The notes below the pieces were generated by a model that was not told the DNA's origin, did no database searches, and saw nothing but the letters and a program-made list of their open reading frames with translations. From JBLNDG01 sp050261415 (GTDB taxonomy: Bacteria > Bacillota > Clostridia > Lutisporales > Lutisporaceae), in assembly GCA_050261415.1 (NCBI GenBank), contig JBLNDG010000259.1, positions 1-46,206 on the forward strand: DNA of 46,206 nucleotides, given 5' to 3'. Below are positions 32,578-41,212 of this stretch, piece by piece (position 1 is the stretch's first letter; every line of letters begins with the position of its first letter). The position numbers and the translations under genes were made by a program.

Positions 32578-34224
32578 ATGGTATTCGGAGGGGAAAACGT
32601 GAATAAGCGGTATAGGATATTCACCATTTTTTTTATAATAATATTTTCTCTCGTAGTTATATTGGAATACAACAAGCTTGTGGAGTTTTACAATGATGCA
32701 ATAGAAGCCTTCCATCACTCCGACACAGGAAAAAGGCTGGTTATCGGCCGTGCCAATGATTCTATCAGTCTGGATCCTGCCGATACTACCGAGATGGATT
32801 CGTTCAAAGTAACGGTAAATATATTTGATACCCTTGTCAAGTATGAAAAAGAAGGAAGCAAAATAGTGCCAGATCTGGCTGAAAGCTGGAAATCAAGTGA
32901 GGATGGCCTGACATGGGTGTTCCGCCTTCGCCAGGGGGTAAGGTTTCATGATGGTACAGCCTTTGATGCTCATGCTGTGGAGTTTAACTTCCAAAGGTGG
33001 ATGGATGACAAGAACCCATATCATATGGGGCATTTCAGCTATTGGAATTATATTTTCGGCGGTTTTCCCGGGTTTGTCAAGAGTGTAACCGCACTCTCGG
33101 ATTATTCTATTGAAATAAAATTGTACAAGCCTTATGCTCCATTTTTGAGTGCATTGGCCATGCCTGTATTTGGAATTGCGAGTCCTGAAGCAATAAAGAA
33201 ATACGGAGACGAAGTATATAAGCATCCGGTTGGAACAGGGCCGTTTCGCTTAAAAAGCTGGGAGCAGAACAAGAGTATAGTCTTGGTACGAAACGATAAC
33301 TATTGGGGCGGAAATGTAAAGACCGACGAGGTGGAATTCCGTGTGATTCCGTCGGACAAGGAGAGGCTGGAGCAGCTGCAGCAGGGGATGATCAATATTG
33401 CTGACAACCTGAGTTCAGATTACGCTCAGGTTATAGAAAAAGATCAGGAACTGCAGTTATATCTCAGGCCAAGCTTCAATGTGGGGTATATGGCGCTGAA
33501 TAATGAAAAACCTCCTTTTAACAAGAGGACGGTAAGAGTTGCAATCAACTATGCAATTAATAAGGAAGGTCTCATCAAGGATGTTTATGCTAACATGGCA
33601 AAACCTGCAAAAACCTATGTCCCCCCGCTTCTCTGGGGATATGATGAAAGTATACAGCCCTATGAATATAATCCTGAAAGAGCTAAGGCGCTTCTGACCG
33701 AAGCAGGGTATCCTGAGGGTTTCAGAACAACACTATGGGTTATGAACTCTTCAAGGAATTACTTCCCCAAGCCTATGCAGGTTGCTCAATATATACAGGA
33801 AAACCTGAAGCAAGTAAACATTGAAGTGACAATAAAGGCTTTCGACTGGGATGAATACCTGAACCGTATAGACAATGGAGAGCATGAAATGGCCCTTATC
33901 GGTTGGACGGGGGATATTATAGATCCGGACAATTTCCTTTATACACTGCTTTCTTCCGATAATGCCAAACCTGGGCTTGCAGGCAACTATTCCTTCTATA
34001 AAAACAATGTAGTGGATCAGCTGCTTATACAAGCAAGACAAAATTCAAACATGGTATTCAGGAAGAATCTATATGAAAACCTTCTGAAAATCGTCAATTA
34101 TGATTCGCCGTCGGTGCCTTTGGTTCATACAATGCCTATATTGGCCGGCAGCGTTAATGTCAAAGGGTATGCGCCTTTCATTACAGGCGTGGAATCTTTG
34201 GAAAATGTTGAAGTTGAAAAGTAA
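32578..34224 (+). CDS. membrane-anchored family 5 solute-binding protein
   Basis: The 548-residue protein belongs to the DppA/OppA-type (SBP family 5) binding proteins. It has LVIGRANDSISLDPADTTE, DLAESWKSSEDGLTWVFRLR, VRFHDGTAFDAHAVEFNFQR, HPVGTGPFRLKSWE and NFNVGYMALN-like segments ending with AINYAINKEGL. Instead of a lipobox it has an uncleaved hydrophobic anchor (about 13-30) with no Cys. No Opp/Dpp permease or ATPase genes follow. Downstream come another anchored protein, a histidine kinase and a response regulator. I infer that it may present a ligand to the kinase. The ATG has AGGAG seven bases ahead; a GTG seven codons later with GGAGGGG is an equal alternative start. Confidence 0.85.
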   Translation: MVFGGENVNKRYRIFTIFFIIIFSLVVILEYNKLVEFYNDAIEAFHHSDTGKRLVIGRANDSISLDPADTTEMDSFKVTVNIFDTLVKYEKEGSKIVPDLAESWKSSEDGLTWVFRLRQGVRFHDGTAFDAHAVEFNFQRWMDDKNPYHMGHFSYWNYIFGGFPGFVKSVTALSDYSIEIKLYKPYAPFLSALAMPVFGIASPEAIKKYGDEVYKHPVGTGPFRLKSWEQNKSIVLVRNDNYWGGNVKTDEVEFRVIPSDKERLEQLQQGMINIADNLSSDYAQVIEKDQELQLYLRPSFNVGYMALNNEKPPFNKRTVRVAINYAINKEGLIKDVYANMAKPAKTYVPPLLWGYDESIQPYEYNPERAKALLTEAGYPEGFRTTLWVMNSSRNYFPKPMQVAQYIQENLKQVNIEVTIKAFDWDEYLNRIDNGEHEMALIGWTGDIIDPDNFLYTLLSSDNAKPGLAGNYSFYKNNVVDQLLIQARQNSNMVFRKNLYENLLKIVNYDSPSVPLVHTMPILAGSVNVKGYAPFITGVESLENVEVEK

Positions 34225-34250
34225 TAGCGGAATACCGCGGGAGAGAAGCT

Positions 34251-34850
34251 ATGAAGTCAAAACTTTTTAGAGCGGCAATAATTGTGATAATACTGCTTTC
34301 ATCATTTTATATAAGTATCAGGATAGGGCATCAAGAAGAGGCGAGTGTCTTTACCCTTCCCAGTCTTCCGCGTCCTATTGCAAAGGAGGCGGTACTCATT
34401 ACCTCAGCGGGGCAGAGTACTGATTCTTATATAGTTAAAGATATTGCAAACCAGATGATGATTCGAAATTACTTTATGCCCCAGGCAAAAGAAACTGATT
34501 TGGAAGATATCAGCACTATAGTGTTTGTTATTGGTTACAGTCCTTTAGGTGAGCAACTTCATGAAATGAGCTATGAAGATGAAAAGAATAGAATCAAAAG
34601 ACTCCTTGAAAAGGCTGAAAGCAAAAATATAACAATATTGGCAGTGTATATAGGAGGAGAACAGCGGAGAGGGAAAAATACCGACGAGCTTTTAAAGCTT
34701 GTGTGCCCCCATTCGGATTATTTAATAAGCTTGAAGAACTCAAACCATGACAATCTTCTTTCAAATCTGGCGAAAAGCAATAACATACCATTGACCCTTG
34801 TGAAGGAGGTAAATGACATAGCCGGACCTTTTGCCTCCGCTTTCCGATAA
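34251..34850 (+). CDS. anchored extracytoplasmic protein (DUF6305-like)
   Basis: The 199-residue protein has an N-terminal transmembrane helix (about 6-24) and one exported domain of Rossmann-like alternating strands and helices: EAVLITSAGQSTDSYIVKDI, STIVFVIGYSPLG, RIKRLLEKAESKNITILAVY, LVCPHSDYLISL. The AVLITSAGQS opening resembles the family I know as DUF6305, with moderate confidence. It lies 26 bases after the binding-protein gene and just ahead of the histidine kinase. By position it may be an accessory sensor domain for the same ligand. Function is unknown. Confidence 0.55.
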   Translation: MKSKLFRAAIIVIILLSSFYISIRIGHQEEASVFTLPSLPRPIAKEAVLITSAGQSTDSYIVKDIANQMMIRNYFMPQAKETDLEDISTIVFVIGYSPLGEQLHEMSYEDEKNRIKRLLEKAESKNITILAVYIGGEQRRGKNTDELLKLVCPHSDYLISLKNSNHDNLLSNLAKSNNIPLTLVKEVNDIAGPFASAFR

Positions 34851-34895
34851 TAGTCTTGATTAAGTTTTCAATTATATTTTTTTAGAGGTCTGTTT

Positions 34896-36263
34896 ATGAT
34901 AGTAAATGAGATTAAGTCTTCAAAACTGTTCATGACAAGCGGCTTTATACTGATAGGCATTGGCTTGATTTTTCCGTATTTTACTCAAGTAGCCTGGTTG
35001 AATGTTATTTTAAAAATAAGGGAAGCAATAAATGCCGGGGACAGCGGGCACCTTATACTAGCATCTGCTTCTGCCAGCTTTTTGTATGCCCTGCAAAGTA
35101 CATTCCTGTTCCTGGGAACCATGCTTGCAACGTGCAGGATCGGATATAAAAGGCTGGAGATTTCTTTGATGTCGCTCATTGCTGTAATAGCATTGCATTG
35201 GGTAAATTCCCTCATTTTTGATTTGCCTTGGGAGCCGATAGCAACAATTCTGGCTTTATGCATAAACCTATTCCTGTTTGAAAAGATATTTGGCGAAACA
35301 AACAGTATTCTCCACGTTCTCATTGTAGCGGTACAAGTATTCTTCGCCTTTCAGTGGCTGAATATAATGCCTATGTTTTCCGCATACCGGATAGGAGAGA
35401 GCGATATACCGTACAGTATAAAAATCGCAGGAATATACCTTCAAGCTTCTTCGGTCCTGAACTTTACAGGATTCGCATTTTTTCTCCCATTCATTTTCTC
35501 AGCCTTTATCACTGCGATGCTGTTTATCAGCTTCTCTAAGAATATGCAGATAATGAGAGAAAACTATGCAAAGGAAAGCGAACTTCGGAATATAAAGGAA
35601 AAAGCATTGAAAAACCGCATATATCAGGAAATCAACTCTTTGGTACACGATTTGAAAACACCTCTGGTTACTATTCACGGATTGTCATCCTTGCTTGCTT
35701 CTTCAAAGGATCAGGGGAAACTGGAGGAGTACAGTGTTCGTATAGAAGGTTCCATTACAAAAATGAACGAAATGATTTCAAGCTTTTTGTATGAGACATC
35801 AAGGCAGAGGCTTAAGGCTAATGAACTGATAAGCTATATAAGAGCCCAACTCCCTTTGGAGGATGATACGATAAAGATTGACATCAATATGGAAGAAAAT
35901 CTGCCCGACATATATGTCAATAAGATCCGGGTCGCGAGGGCAGTTATTAATATAATGGAAAATGCAATCATAGTACCTTGTAAAAATCCTTTCAAGCATA
36001 TTTTATTTGAAGTTAAAACCATAAGTGACGGTTTGAATATTAAAATCCAGGATAATGGTATTGGAATAAAAGAGTCTGATCTTCCCCGTATTTGGGAAGT
36101 AGGGTATTCTACAAATAATACTTCCGGATTGGGACTTCCTTTTGCGAAGCAGATAATTGAAGATAATGGCGGCTCAATAAGCATATCAAGCCAGCCGGAG
36201 CAGGGAACAACGGTGAATATATTCCTTCCATCGAATTCCGGCTTCCGGGACGGCAGTAATTAG
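34896..36263 (+). CDS. sensor histidine kinase with membrane-embedded input domain
   Basis: The 455-residue protein has about six transmembrane helices in the first 215 residues with only short loops between them, so there is no sizeable extracellular domain. A coiled linker follows (about 215-245), then the HisKA domain with phospho-acceptor His251 (VHDLKTPL). The ATPase domain has the N box NIMENAI, DNGIG (386-390) and GLGLP (411-415). All kinase motifs are intact. It is followed 33 bases later by its response regulator. With no outside domain of its own, it may sense through the anchored proteins encoded just upstream. Confidence 0.88.
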   Translation: MIVNEIKSSKLFMTSGFILIGIGLIFPYFTQVAWLNVILKIREAINAGDSGHLILASASASFLYALQSTFLFLGTMLATCRIGYKRLEISLMSLIAVIALHWVNSLIFDLPWEPIATILALCINLFLFEKIFGETNSILHVLIVAVQVFFAFQWLNIMPMFSAYRIGESDIPYSIKIAGIYLQASSVLNFTGFAFFLPFIFSAFITAMLFISFSKNMQIMRENYAKESELRNIKEKALKNRIYQEINSLVHDLKTPLVTIHGLSSLLASSKDQGKLEEYSVRIEGSITKMNEMISSFLYETSRQRLKANELISYIRAQLPLEDDTIKIDINMEENLPDIYVNKIRVARAVINIMENAIIVPCKNPFKHILFEVKTISDGLNIKIQDNGIGIKESDLPRIWEVGYSTNNTSGLGLPFAKQIIEDNGGSISISSQPEQGTTVNIFLPSNSGFRDGSN

Positions 36264-36296
36264 GCATAGAGATCGTGATGGTTGGAGGTAGTTGAT

Positions 36297-36932
36297 ATGA
36301 ACAAAACAAACATACACAAAATCGTAATAATCGATGATGAACCCGATGTTTTATATACAATCAAGGAAATATGCTCCCATGGAGGTTGGGAAGCCAACGT
36401 TGCCACAAACGGCAGACAGGGCTATGAAATGTGCAAGCTCCACCAGCCGAATCTGGTGATAGTTGACTACCATATGCCTGATTGGGATGGCTTGACTACA
36501 GTTAAGAAAATTCGACAGCTTGACGGTTCTGTATCCATATTGGTGCTTACTGTGGATGAAAGGTTGGAAATAGCTGAAAAGTTTATAGCAGCAGGCGCGA
36601 CAGATTTTGCAATAAAACCGATAAAATCACCCGATCTTATCTCGAGAATTAAAATAAATCTGAGAATAAATGAGATACAAAAAAAGTATGCTGCGGAAAA
36701 ACAGCAAACCTTTATAGATAAAGGCATAAGCCCTGCAACCTTAAGTGTTATCTGTGACTACATGAAAGGCAGGGAGGAAGGTCTTACAATCGATGAAATA
36801 ACAATTGGGCTGAATCTGGCGTATCAGACCGTACACAGGTATATACAATACCTGATTGAAGAGAACAAAGTGGAAGTAGTTCCAATATATGGGCAAATCG
36901 GGAGACCAAAGAATAAGTACAAGTCGCGTTAA
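36297..36932 (+). CDS. CitB/DcuR-like response regulator
   Basis: The 211-residue regulator has a receiver domain with acidic Asp13 and Asp14 (IIDDEPD), phospho-acceptor Asp57 (VDYHMPDWDG) and Lys107 (FAIKPIK). The C-terminal 70 residues (ICDYMKGREEGLTIDEITIG, LAYQTVHRYIQYLIEENKVE, YGQIGRPKNKY) form a winged-helix domain like those of CitB/DctR regulators, which control carboxylate uptake. I chose the ATG with GGAGGT seven bases ahead. It is the partner of the kinase. Its likely target is the promoter region of the DUF3798 transporter operon directly downstream. Confidence 0.85.
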   Translation: MNKTNIHKIVIIDDEPDVLYTIKEICSHGGWEANVATNGRQGYEMCKLHQPNLVIVDYHMPDWDGLTTVKKIRQLDGSVSILVLTVDERLEIAEKFIAAGATDFAIKPIKSPDLISRIKINLRINEIQKKYAAEKQQTFIDKGISPATLSVICDYMKGREEGLTIDEITIGLNLAYQTVHRYIQYLIEENKVEVVPIYGQIGRPKNKYKSR

Positions 36933-36998
36933 AAAAACTAAGAGAAAAATGTTATAAAAGCAGGAATAATCCGATTTTTCACGAAACTTACATTTTAA

Positions 36999-37111
36999 CT
37001 ACTATAGTAGGGTCTAAAGAAATCAGCAGAGTAAATGAAAATAGTATTTTATTATTGAAGTGAATATATATATTTGTATAGGTTAGCCACTGGAAAGCAT
37101 TGCTTTTCAGT
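36999..37111 (+). promoter_or_regulatory. promoter region with two palindromes
   Basis: A perfect 12-base palindrome CTACTATAGTAG (36999-37010) lies upstream of a possible promoter, TTGAAG (37055-37060), 16 bases, TATAGG (37077-37082). Just after it is a near-perfect palindrome, ACTGGAAAGCA-T-TGCTTTTCAGT (37089-37111, one G-U). These lie between the response-regulator gene and the DUF3798 gene. They are reasonable operator candidates for that regulator. Confidence 0.45.
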
Positions 37112-37144
37112 CTAATAATAAATTAAACAAGTGGAGGGGAAAGA

Positions 37145-38392
37145 ATGAAAAAGGTAGTAGCTTTAGTTTTAGTACTTGTTACAGTTCTTAGCCTTGTAGC
37201 ATGTGCAAAACCAGCAGAACCTGCAGCAGCTCCTGCAGCAGGAACAGACCAGGCCGCTGCTCAGCCGGCAGCAGCTCAATACCATATCGGCATAGTAACT
37301 GGTACTTATTCACAGGCTGAAGACGAAGCGAGAGGTGCAGAATATCTCATTAAAAAGTATGGCGATGTTAAAGATGGCGGTATGATAAAGCATGTAACAT
37401 ATCCGGACAACTTTGCATCAGAACTTGAAACTACAATATCTGTTATTGCCGGTCTTGCTGATGACCCGCTGATGAAGGCTATAATAGTTAACCAGGGCGT
37501 TGGCGGAACAGCTCCTGCTTTCCAGCAGATCAGAGCAAAAAGGCCTGATATCTTATTGTTAGTTGGTATGCCACAGGAAGATCCGAACGTTATATCACAG
37601 GCTGCAGATTTAGTCTCAGACGTAGATAACATATCCCGCGGCTATTACATGATAAAGAATGCTAAAGACATGGGAGCAAAGAACTTTGTTCATATTTCCT
37701 TCCCACGTCATATGAGTATTGAACTTCTTGCAAGAAGAAGAGCAATAATGGAAGCAGCAGCTAAAGATTTAGGAATTAACTTCTATTTTGAAACAGCTCC
37801 AGACCCAGCTACAGATATAGGTCTTGCAGGCGCACAGGCTCAATTGCTTCAGATGATGCCTGGACTTATAGCTAAGTATGGAAAGGATACAGCTTTCTTT
37901 ACAACTAACGATGGACTTTCAGAACCATTGATTAAACAGGTAATAGACAATGGAGCAATTTATGGTGAGAACGATACACCAACTCCATTGATAGGCTTCC
38001 CAGCAGCACTTAGCCTTGATCTCAAAGACGTTGCAGGAGATTTCCCGGCAATCACAAAGAGAATCGAAGATGCTATTGTTGCAAAGGGTGAAGGCGGAAG
38101 AGTCGCAGTAGCTCCTTTCTCATTCAGCTATTGTAATTCTGCAGCACTTGGCGAATTTGCTAAGAACGTTATAGACGGCAAAGCAAAGATAGATGATACA
38201 AAAGCTGTAATCGAAGCCTTTAATTCACTTACACCTGGCGGAAACTGGATTACTACAAACTACAAAGATGTAAAGACAGGCGAAGTAAAGAAGAATTACC
38301 TGCTTGTTCTTGAAGACACATACGTCTTTGGTAAGGGATATACAGGATCTACGAACACTCCTGTACCTGAAAAATATTTGGATATAAAATAA
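37145..38392 (+). CDS. DUF3798 lipoprotein, ABC-type binding protein
   Basis: The 415-residue protein has a lipoprotein signal with the lipobox LVAC and Cys20, then an Ala/Pro-rich linker (about 22-45). The rest matches DUF3798: YHIGIVTGTYSQAEDEARGA, IKHVTYPDNFASELETTI, IIVNQGVGGTAPAFQQIRAK, FVHISFPRHMSIELLARRR, FFTTNDGLSEPLIKQVID. The fold is like that of periplasmic sugar-binding proteins. It is followed by an ATPase and two permeases, so it is the obvious substrate receptor of that transporter. The ligand of this family is not established to my knowledge. GTGGAGGGG is the binding site. Confidence 0.85.
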   Translation: MKKVVALVLVLVTVLSLVACAKPAEPAAAPAAGTDQAAAQPAAAQYHIGIVTGTYSQAEDEARGAEYLIKKYGDVKDGGMIKHVTYPDNFASELETTISVIAGLADDPLMKAIIVNQGVGGTAPAFQQIRAKRPDILLLVGMPQEDPNVISQAADLVSDVDNISRGYYMIKNAKDMGAKNFVHISFPRHMSIELLARRRAIMEAAAKDLGINFYFETAPDPATDIGLAGAQAQLLQMMPGLIAKYGKDTAFFTTNDGLSEPLIKQVIDNGAIYGENDTPTPLIGFPAALSLDLKDVAGDFPAITKRIEDAIVAKGEGGRVAVAPFSFSYCNSAALGEFAKNVIDGKAKIDDTKAVIEAFNSLTPGGNWITTNYKDVKTGEVKKNYLLVLEDTYVFGKGYTGSTNTPVPEKYLDIK

Positions 38393-38415
38393 TATTAACC
38401 ACTAAAGAGAGTACC

Positions 38416-38448
38416 AATTATCCCCTCTATGCTTTAGAGGGGATAATT
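38416..38448 (+). promoter_or_regulatory. stable intercistronic hairpin
   Basis: AATTATCCCCTCTA (38416-38429) pairs perfectly with TAGAGGGGATAATT (38435-38448) over a 5-base loop, with no T tract after it. It separates the binding-protein gene from the ATPase gene. In such operons these stems often protect the upstream message or reduce read-through, giving more binding protein than transporter. Confidence 0.65.
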
Positions 38449-38499
38449 GAATTCTATACCCTTAAAAGAAAAGAAAAGGAATAGGAAAACAGGGAAGGT

Positions 38500-40146
38500 A
38501 TGGTTTCTTGTTTGGAAGGGGTGGAGCAATTGGCTTTAGACAACGTTTTACTTCGTTTCGAAAATGTAGGCAAAGAATTCTATGGAAACCGTGTTCTGAA
38601 GAATGTATCGTTTAAGCTGGAAAAAGGTAAGATTCTTGGTTTGGTGGGTGAGAATGGCGCAGGTAAATCCACCATGATGAAAATCTTATTTGGTATGAAT
38701 GATATAATAGAAACAGGCGGTTATGAAGGCAAAATATATCTTGACGGAGCCGAGATTAAATTTCAAAATCCTATGGATGCCCTGAACGCAGGTATTGGAA
38801 TGGTACACCAGGAGTTTTCTCTTATACCCGGGTTTACCAGTACAGAGAATATAATGCTGAATAGGGAACTTTTAAAGGATAATATTATTTCGAAAATACT
38901 TGGGAAAAAGCTTAGCACGCTTGACGGGCCGCAAATGAGAAAAAATGCTGAAGAAGCGATTAATACTCTTGGGGTTGATATACCCCCGGATATGCTGGTA
39001 TCAGAAATGCCTGTCGGCCATAAGCAGTTTTTGGAAATTGCCCGTGAAATAGATAGAAAGCAGGTTAAACTGCTAGTTCTCGATGAGCCTACAGCGGTTT
39101 TGACAGAGACTGAAGCGGAAATTCTTATCAGTGCCATGAAAAAACTGGCGGAGAAAGGAATATCAATTATTTTCATATCACACCGACTGCAGGAAATAAT
39201 CGAGGTATGTGATTCCATTATTGTATTACGAGATGGTGAAATAGTTAAAGACGCCCCTGCGAAGGATGTTACAATAATACAGATAGCCGAATGGATGGTC
39301 GGCAGGGGTATGGGCGGCGAAAAACAGCAGAGGGCAAAATCAGCCGACAATGATGATGATATAATTATGGAAATAAAAAATCTTTGGGTTGATATGCCGG
39401 GTGAATTTGTTCACGATATAAGCCTTAAAGTAAGAAGAGGAGAAATTCTTGGTATAGGCGGGCTTGCAGGACAGGGTAAGCTTGGTTTCCCTAACGGAAT
39501 TATGGGTCTTTTCCCGGCAGGTGGAAAGGTCATATACAACGGAAAGGAATTACCGCTCAACGTACCTAAACAGTCGCTGGACTCTGGGCTTGCCTTTGTT
39601 TCGGAAGACCGTAGGGGGGTTGGTCTTTTATTGGATGAGCCTATATACTGGAATATAGCATTTGCTTCCATGCAGGTTCATAATAAATACCTGAATAAGC
39701 TTCTTGGGGGAATGTTCCTGCTTCGTGATGAAAACGGTATGAAAGCCTCTGCAAGGGATTATATAAAACAGCTTGAAATAAGGTGTACAAGTGAAAGCCA
39801 GAAGGTCAGGGAGCTGTCTGGCGGAAATCAGCAGAAGGTATGCCTGGCAAAAGCATTTGACCTGGAACCGGAGCTTCTCTTTGTATCCGAACCTACAAGA
39901 GGTATAGATATAGGTGCAAAAGCGCTTGTTCTTGAGGCTCTTAAAAAGTATAACAAGGAAAATAAAACTACTATCGTAATGATATCATCCGAACTTGAGG
40001 AACTGCGTTCAATTTGTGACAGAATTGCAATTGTCACTGAAGGAAAGATTTCAGGAATCCTTGATTCCAGCAAACCATCCTCTGAATTCGGACTCCTGAT
40101 GGCGAACATAAAGCTGGACGAAAGGAAGGTGAACAGCAATGACTAA
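38500..40146 (+). CDS. ABC transporter ATPase with two nucleotide-binding domains
   Basis: The protein has the RbsA/NupO-type layout with two ABC domains (about 16-270 and 288-540). Domain 1 has an intact Walker A GENGAGKST (50-58) and Walker B LLVLDEPTAVLT, but its signature is MPVGHKQ rather than LSGGQ. Domain 2 has a signature LSGGNQQKV (439-447), a loose Walker A (GLAGQGKLG), and FVSEPTRGID in which Ser463 replaces the usual Walker B Asp. It overlaps the first permease by eight bases. The ATG has a poorly spaced binding site; the TTG ten codons later, with GGTGGAG before it, is a good alternative start. Confidence 0.88.
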   Translation: MVSCLEGVEQLALDNVLLRFENVGKEFYGNRVLKNVSFKLEKGKILGLVGENGAGKSTMMKILFGMNDIIETGGYEGKIYLDGAEIKFQNPMDALNAGIGMVHQEFSLIPGFTSTENIMLNRELLKDNIISKILGKKLSTLDGPQMRKNAEEAINTLGVDIPPDMLVSEMPVGHKQFLEIAREIDRKQVKLLVLDEPTAVLTETEAEILISAMKKLAEKGISIIFISHRLQEIIEVCDSIIVLRDGEIVKDAPAKDVTIIQIAEWMVGRGMGGEKQQRAKSADNDDDIIMEIKNLWVDMPGEFVHDISLKVRRGEILGIGGLAGQGKLGFPNGIMGLFPAGGKVIYNGKELPLNVPKQSLDSGLAFVSEDRRGVGLLLDEPIYWNIAFASMQVHNKYLNKLLGGMFLLRDENGMKASARDYIKQLEIRCTSESQKVRELSGGNQQKVCLAKAFDLEPELLFVSEPTRGIDIGAKALVLEALKKYNKENKTTIVMISSELEELRSICDRIAIVTEGKISGILDSSKPSSEFGLLMANIKLDERKVNSND

Positions 40147-41209
40147 TTTGCAGAATGATACAAAGAAGGCTGGAATGGGCGGGCTACAAGGTATTATAAA
40201 GAAGGTTGGAATGGCCAGGTTTATTATTGCATTATTCTTACTATTGCTGCTTATAATATCACCTTTTGCCGGGCTTAGGCTGGATTTGACCATTAGTGAT
40301 ATGATAACCAGGTTTGGAATGTATTCTGTTCTTATACTTTCACTAATACCCATGATACAGTCCGGCTGCGGACTGAATTTCGGACTCCCGGTAGGGGTAA
40401 TAGCCGGAACATTTGGAGCTGTATTAAGCGTAGAATTTCGTTTAAAGGGTTTCACCGGATTATTTTTTGCTATAGTAGTCGGCGCAATTATTGGACTAAT
40501 AGCCGGATACTTATATGGAAAGCTCTTAAACAAGGTTAAGGGCGATGAAATGATCATTGCCACCTATGTTGGTTTTGCTGTAGTGGCTCTGATGAGTATT
40601 GTTTGGGTCGTATTACCCTTTAAAAACCCGCATCTTATTTTAGGATACGGCGGTAATGGAATGCGTCAGACAGTCAACCTTGACGTGTACTGGATGAACA
40701 GGCTGAGTGACGTATTAGCTATAAAAATAGGTCCTTACTTCCAATTTGATACCGGTATGTTTTTATTCTTTGCTTTCATGTGCTTCCTTGTATGGGGATT
40801 TTTCAAGACAAAGACCGGTACCGCAATGACTGCAGTCGGATCAAACCCTGAATATGCAAGAGCTGCAGGTATCAATGTAGATAAAATACGTACCCTTTCA
40901 GTAATGTTGTCCACTGCTATTGCAGCTGTTGGAATTGTTGTATACGAACAAAGCTTTGGCTTTATTCAGTTATACACGGCTCCATTAAATCATACTTTTT
41001 CTACTATTGCTGCGATTCTTATAGGTGGAGCGGCGATTAACAAGGCATCAATAAAAAATGTAATAATCGGAGGATTTCTATCCTTTGGTATATTATACCT
41101 GGCACCTGTCGTAATAAACAGTACAATAAAATTGGATATTGCGGACGTTGTCAGACTGCTTGTGTCCAACGGCATGATTCTATATGCCCTTACAAGGAAG
41201 GAGAGATAG
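40139..41209 (+). CDS. ABC transporter permease 1 (BPD_transp_2 family)
   Basis: The 356-residue integral membrane protein has eight or nine helices. Typical segments are IQSGCGLNFGLPVGVIAGTF, ATYVGFAVVALMSI, the EAA-like cytoplasmic loop AVGSNPEYARAAGINVDKIR, and ILIGGAAINKASIKNVIIGG. The family carries sugars, nucleosides and branched-chain amino acids. It overlaps the end of the ATPase gene and lies three bases before the second permease. The two permeases are about equally long and clearly homologous, so they probably form a heterodimer. Confidence 0.9.
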   Translation: MTNLQNDTKKAGMGGLQGIIKKVGMARFIIALFLLLLLIISPFAGLRLDLTISDMITRFGMYSVLILSLIPMIQSGCGLNFGLPVGVIAGTFGAVLSVEFRLKGFTGLFFAIVVGAIIGLIAGYLYGKLLNKVKGDEMIIATYVGFAVVALMSIVWVVLPFKNPHLILGYGGNGMRQTVNLDVYWMNRLSDVLAIKIGPYFQFDTGMFLFFAFMCFLVWGFFKTKTGTAMTAVGSNPEYARAAGINVDKIRTLSVMLSTAIAAVGIVVYEQSFGFIQLYTAPLNHTFSTIAAILIGGAAINKASIKNVIIGGFLSFGILYLAPVVINSTIKLDIADVVRLLVSNGMILYALTRKER

Positions 41210-41212
41210 AAT

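Noticed and set aside
32578..34224. Ordinary Opp/Dpp peptide importer
   Set aside because: No Opp/Dpp-type permease or ATPase genes follow; the downstream transporter is of a different (sugar/nucleoside-type) class with its own lipoprotein.
38763..39350. Minus-strand open frame inside the ABC ATPase gene
   Set aside because: The plus strand encodes clear Walker and signature motifs across this stretch, so the antisense frame is coincidental.
40051..40563. Minus-strand open frame across the ATPase-permease junction
   Set aside because: It is antisense to two overlapping, clearly recognised transporter genes and has no family likeness.
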